A stretch of DNA of 42,974 bases from Oscillospiraceae bacterium (lineage in GTDB: Bacteria; Bacillota; Clostridia; Oscillospirales; Ruminococcaceae). Under the pieces are notes generated by a model. That model saw only the letters and a program-made list of their open reading frames with translations, was not told the DNA's origin and did no database searches. A program made the position numbers and the translations under genes. The stretch lies in assembly GCA_028692035.1 (NCBI GenBank), contig JAQUYD010000016.1, forward strand, positions 1 through 42,974, given 5' to 3'. Positions 41,085 through 42,974 of this stretch are shown here, in pieces (position 1 is the stretch's first letter; each line of letters opens with the position of its first letter).

Positions 41085-41993
41085 TTATTTCTCCTCCATT
41101 CCCAGCCATTTGAGTGCGTTGCCGCCCATGAGTTTAGCGCGGGTATCCGGTCGCATTTCGATTTTTTCCAGCCCCTGCATCATACGCTGGCTGCGGTGGC
41201 GAGGATTGTTGGAGCCGAACATGACCTTATCCGCAAAGTTGTGTTCAAACCAGGTGGGGCCCCATGTGCGGTTGAAGATCTGATCCATAAATACAGCAGG
41301 GGAGTCCATGGGGATGGCGGAGGTGTCGGTGTAAACATTGGGGTATTTTAAGCACAGCATGGCCGTCTCGATCGCCCAAGGCCAGCCGAAGTGGGCTAGG
41401 CAGATCCGCAGCGCCGGGTATTTTACCGCGATCTCTTCAAAATTGATGGGCTCCGAATATTTGATTAGGCAATCCGGGTCCCAAGACATTCCAGAATGGA
41501 ACATAATAGGTTTATTATACTCTAAGCATTTTTTGTAAATGGGATCCATCATGGGATCGGCGGGGTAGAAGGCTTGTTTGGAGGGGTTGAGTTTGAGCCC
41601 TGCCAGCTTTTGATCGCGGAATGCGTGATCCAGCACCTCCAGCGCGTCGGGACGGCGGGGATCCACGCTGGCAAAGCCGATAAACCGGTCGGGAGCGGAA
41701 TCGACCAGCAGTTTGATCTGGTCGTTGGAGACGATCCAGCCGCCGTGGGTGGTGGTCAGATCCAGAGGCAGCAGAACCAGTCGGTCGATGCCGAAAGAAT
41801 CCATTTGGGTGAAGGTCACTTCTTCGGAGCCGTGGTCAAAGCTGTTGCCGCCGGAGGGCTTACCGCTCATGGCGATGGGGCTGTGATCCTGCTCTACCTT
41901 TTTTTGGAATACAGCAGTGCGGAATTTCCGCTCCGCCGGATCCTGGGAAATGAGGCTGTACCCTGTGGGATGAACGTGTACGTCGATTACCAT
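41085..41993 (-). CDS. Amidohydrolase-2 family metal-dependent hydrolase, copy 1
   Basis: 302 residues, complete. TIM-barrel amidohydrolase-2 (ACMSD/TIM-barrel hydrolase type): metal ligands in IDVHVHP (HxH, 6-8), the His of MFHSGMSWDPD, HFGWPW and the C-terminal FGSNNPR in place of the usual GSD, so the catalytic Asp of the GSD motif is replaced by Asn. That may alter or remove activity. Substrate unknown. Part of a four-gene operon with two YjbQ genes; AAGGAG nine bases upstream of ATG. Confidence 0.85.
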   Translation of the reverse strand: MVIDVHVHPTGYSLISQDPAERKFRTAVFQKKVEQDHSPIAMSGKPSGGNSFDHGSEEVTFTQMDSFGIDRLVLLPLDLTTTHGGWIVSNDQIKLLVDSAPDRFIGFASVDPRRPDALEVLDHAFRDQKLAGLKLNPSKQAFYPADPMMDPIYKKCLEYNKPIMFHSGMSWDPDCLIKYSEPINFEEIAVKYPALRICLAHFGWPWAIETAMLCLKYPNVYTDTSAIPMDSPAVFMDQIFNRTWGPTWFEHNFADKVMFGSNNPRHRSQRMMQGLEKIEMRPDTRAKLMGGNALKWLGMEEK

Positions 41994-42029
41994 GTGTATA
42001 ATCTCCTTTTTATATACTTAATTGTCAAC

Positions 42030-42458
42030 TTATTCGCCCATGACGGTGATGTAGACCTTGCGACGCTGAATGCCGTCGAACTCGCCGAAGTAAACATCCT
42101 GCGCGTTGCCGCAGACCACGTGGCCGTCCACAATGGGGAACACGGCGTGGTTGCCGCAGATCATGGATTTTAAATGGCCTGGGGCATTACAGCCGATGGC
42201 GCCGTAGGAGGGCAAAAAGTGGTTGTGATTGTAGGAGGCGAAGGTGGGAACCAGTTCCTCCAGCTTCTTTTCGATGTCCACCTCCAGGCAGGCCAGACTC
42301 TCGTTGACCAGGATGCCGGTGGTGGTGTGGGCGGTGATGGCGTAGACGACGCCGTTTTTGACGCCGGATTCCTCAACGGCTTTGAGGATGTCCTTGGTGA
42401 TGCGGATCAGTTCAAATTCTTTTTTGCTGATCAGTTCGATGGTAGTGGTTTTGACCAT
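42030..42458 (-). CDS. YjbQ (UPF0047) family protein, copy 2
   Basis: 142 residues, identical in amino acids to copy 1, with nine nucleotide differences by eye across 429 bases, all synonymous. It begins two bases after the second amidohydrolase and ends 36 bases before the ATG of the first amidohydrolase. Confidence 0.9.
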   Translation of the reverse strand: MVKTTTIELISKKEFELIRITKDILKAVEESGVKNGVVYAITAHTTTGILVNESLACLEVDIEKKLEELVPTFASYNHNHFLPSYGAIGCNAPGHLKSMICGNHAVFPIVDGHVVCGNAQDVYFGEFDGIQRRKVYITVMGE

Positions 42459-42460
42459 GA

Positions 42461-42974
42461 TTATTTCTCCTCCATTCCCAGCCATTTGAGTGCGTTGCCG
42501 CCCATGAGTTTGGCGCGGGTATCCGGCCGCATTTCCAGTTTTTCGATACCGTGGGTGTGATTTCGGGGACTGTCAGAGCCGTACAGCACTTTATCCGCGA
42601 AATTGTGTTCAAACCAAGTAGGGCCCCACTCCCGGGTAAAGATGTGGCGGAAGAAAACCTCCGGCGAATCCAGCGGAACAATGGCCGTATCGGTGTAAAC
42701 ATTGGGGTATTTTAAGCACAGCATGGCGGTTTCGGTGGCCCAGGGCCAGCCGAAGTGGGCCAGGCAGATCCGCAGCGCCGGGTATTTTACCGCGACCTCT
42801 TCAAAATTCACCGGGCGGGAGTATTTGATCAGGCAATCTGGCTCCCAAGACATTCCAGAATGGAACATAATAGGCTTATTATACTCTAAGCATTTTTTGT
42901 AAATGGGATCCATCATGGGATCGGCGGGGTAGAAGGCTTGTTTGGAGGGGTTGAGTTTGAGCCCTGCCAGCTTT
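42461..42974 (-). CDS. Amidohydrolase-2 family hydrolase, copy 2 (partial)
   Basis: The C-terminal 170 residues; the 5' end lies beyond the right edge. Here the motif reads YGSDSPR, with the canonical Asp, unlike copy 1. The copies share long identical stretches (AGLKLNPSKQAFYPADPM, KPIMFHSGMSW, RICLAHFGWPWA-TETAM) but differ strongly in about 45 residues after YTDT, and copy 2 is four residues shorter there (NHTHGIEKLE versus HRSQRMMQGLEKIE). Confidence 0.88.
   Translation of the reverse strand, partial: KLAGLKLNPSKQAFYPADPMMDPIYKKCLEYNKPIMFHSGMSWEPDCLIKYSRPVNFEEVAVKYPALRICLAHFGWPWATETAMLCLKYPNVYTDTAIVPLDSPEVFFRHIFTREWGPTWFEHNFADKVLYGSDSPRNHTHGIEKLEMRPDTRAKLMGGNALKWLGMEEK

Larger units (their letters stand above)
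40654..42974. repeat. Tandem duplication of amidohydrolase-yjbQ unit
   Basis: Two direct units offset by 1376 bases (40654 to 42030, 41109 to 42485). The yjbQ part is nearly identical; the amidohydrolase part is a mosaic of identical and divergent blocks. The right unit is cut by the window edge. Confidence 0.93.

Noticed and set aside
41083-41109. Upstream extension of YjbQ (MAGNGGEI start)
   Set aside because: It lies inside the end of the amidohydrolase gene; the SD is placed before ATG 41082.
1-42974. CRISPR arrays, tRNA or rRNA genes, insertion sequences
   Set aside because: No regular repeat-spacer pattern, cloverleaf or transposase-like sequence was recognised in a reading by eye; a tRNA scan would be needed to exclude short RNAs.

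Overview
The window looks like a chromosomal segment of a moderately GC-rich, anaerobic, spore-forming member of the Clostridia, probably Oscillospiraceae-like. The basis is a SpoIIP gene, an NADH-dependent multi-subunit [FeFe]-hydrogenase, a NifU-like/GGGtGRT gene pair typical of anaerobes, Gram-positive style Shine-Dalgarno (SD) sequences (AAGGAGG) and many U-tailed intrinsic terminators. No rRNA, tRNA, CRISPR, transposase or phage genes were seen.

Layout. 1-14.1 kb is mostly leftward housekeeping: a CDF-like transporter, hflX, secA, (rightward) a DUF554 membrane protein, an alpha/beta hydrolase, rarA, glyA, hemW with a methyltransferase, and lepA. 14.3-19.3 kb is a leftward hydrogenase operon in transcription order hndA - GHKL ATPase - hndB - hndC - hndD, which should couple NAD(P)H and probably ferredoxin to H2. 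Diverging from it at 19.75 kb is a compact rightward set: DRTGG protein, RsbW/SpoIIAB-like ATPase, a HydS-type putative sensory [FeFe]-hydrogenase, a second DRTGG protein, an intrinsic terminator, then a PHP phosphoesterase. I infer that this is a hydrogen/redox-sensing module that controls the catalytic hydrogenase next door.

23-27.4 kb holds a small membrane protein, a GNAT acetyltransferase, a strong-promoter operon of a NifU-like scaffold and a GGGtGRT protein, and (leftward) spoIIP with a small membrane protein. 27.5-31.4 kb is argG-argH-argF, preceded by two ARG-box-like operators. 31.6-33.9 kb is leftward nudix-trkH and a GNAT gene. 34.0-35.8 kb is a possibly structured leader, a CPBP protease and tadA. 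The 470-base gap after tadA holds a likely small RNA carrying the anti-Shine-Dalgarno core and a cluster of DnaA-box-like 9-mers. 36.2-38.5 kb is prmA-rsmE and a membrane-anchored protein. 38.6-40.6 kb is a threonine aldolase, a decayed DUF1232 gene and a preQ1-I riboswitch controlling queT. The right edge (40.65 kb to the end) is a tandem duplication of an amidohydrolase-YjbQ gene pair. Its yjbQ copies differ only at synonymous sites while the amidohydrolase copies have diverged in blocks.

The parts most worth following up are the HydS/kinase/DRTGG/PHP module, the duplicated amidohydrolase-YjbQ operon, the NifU-like/GGGtGRT pair and the candidate small RNA. All function calls come from reading motifs by eye; no database search was run.
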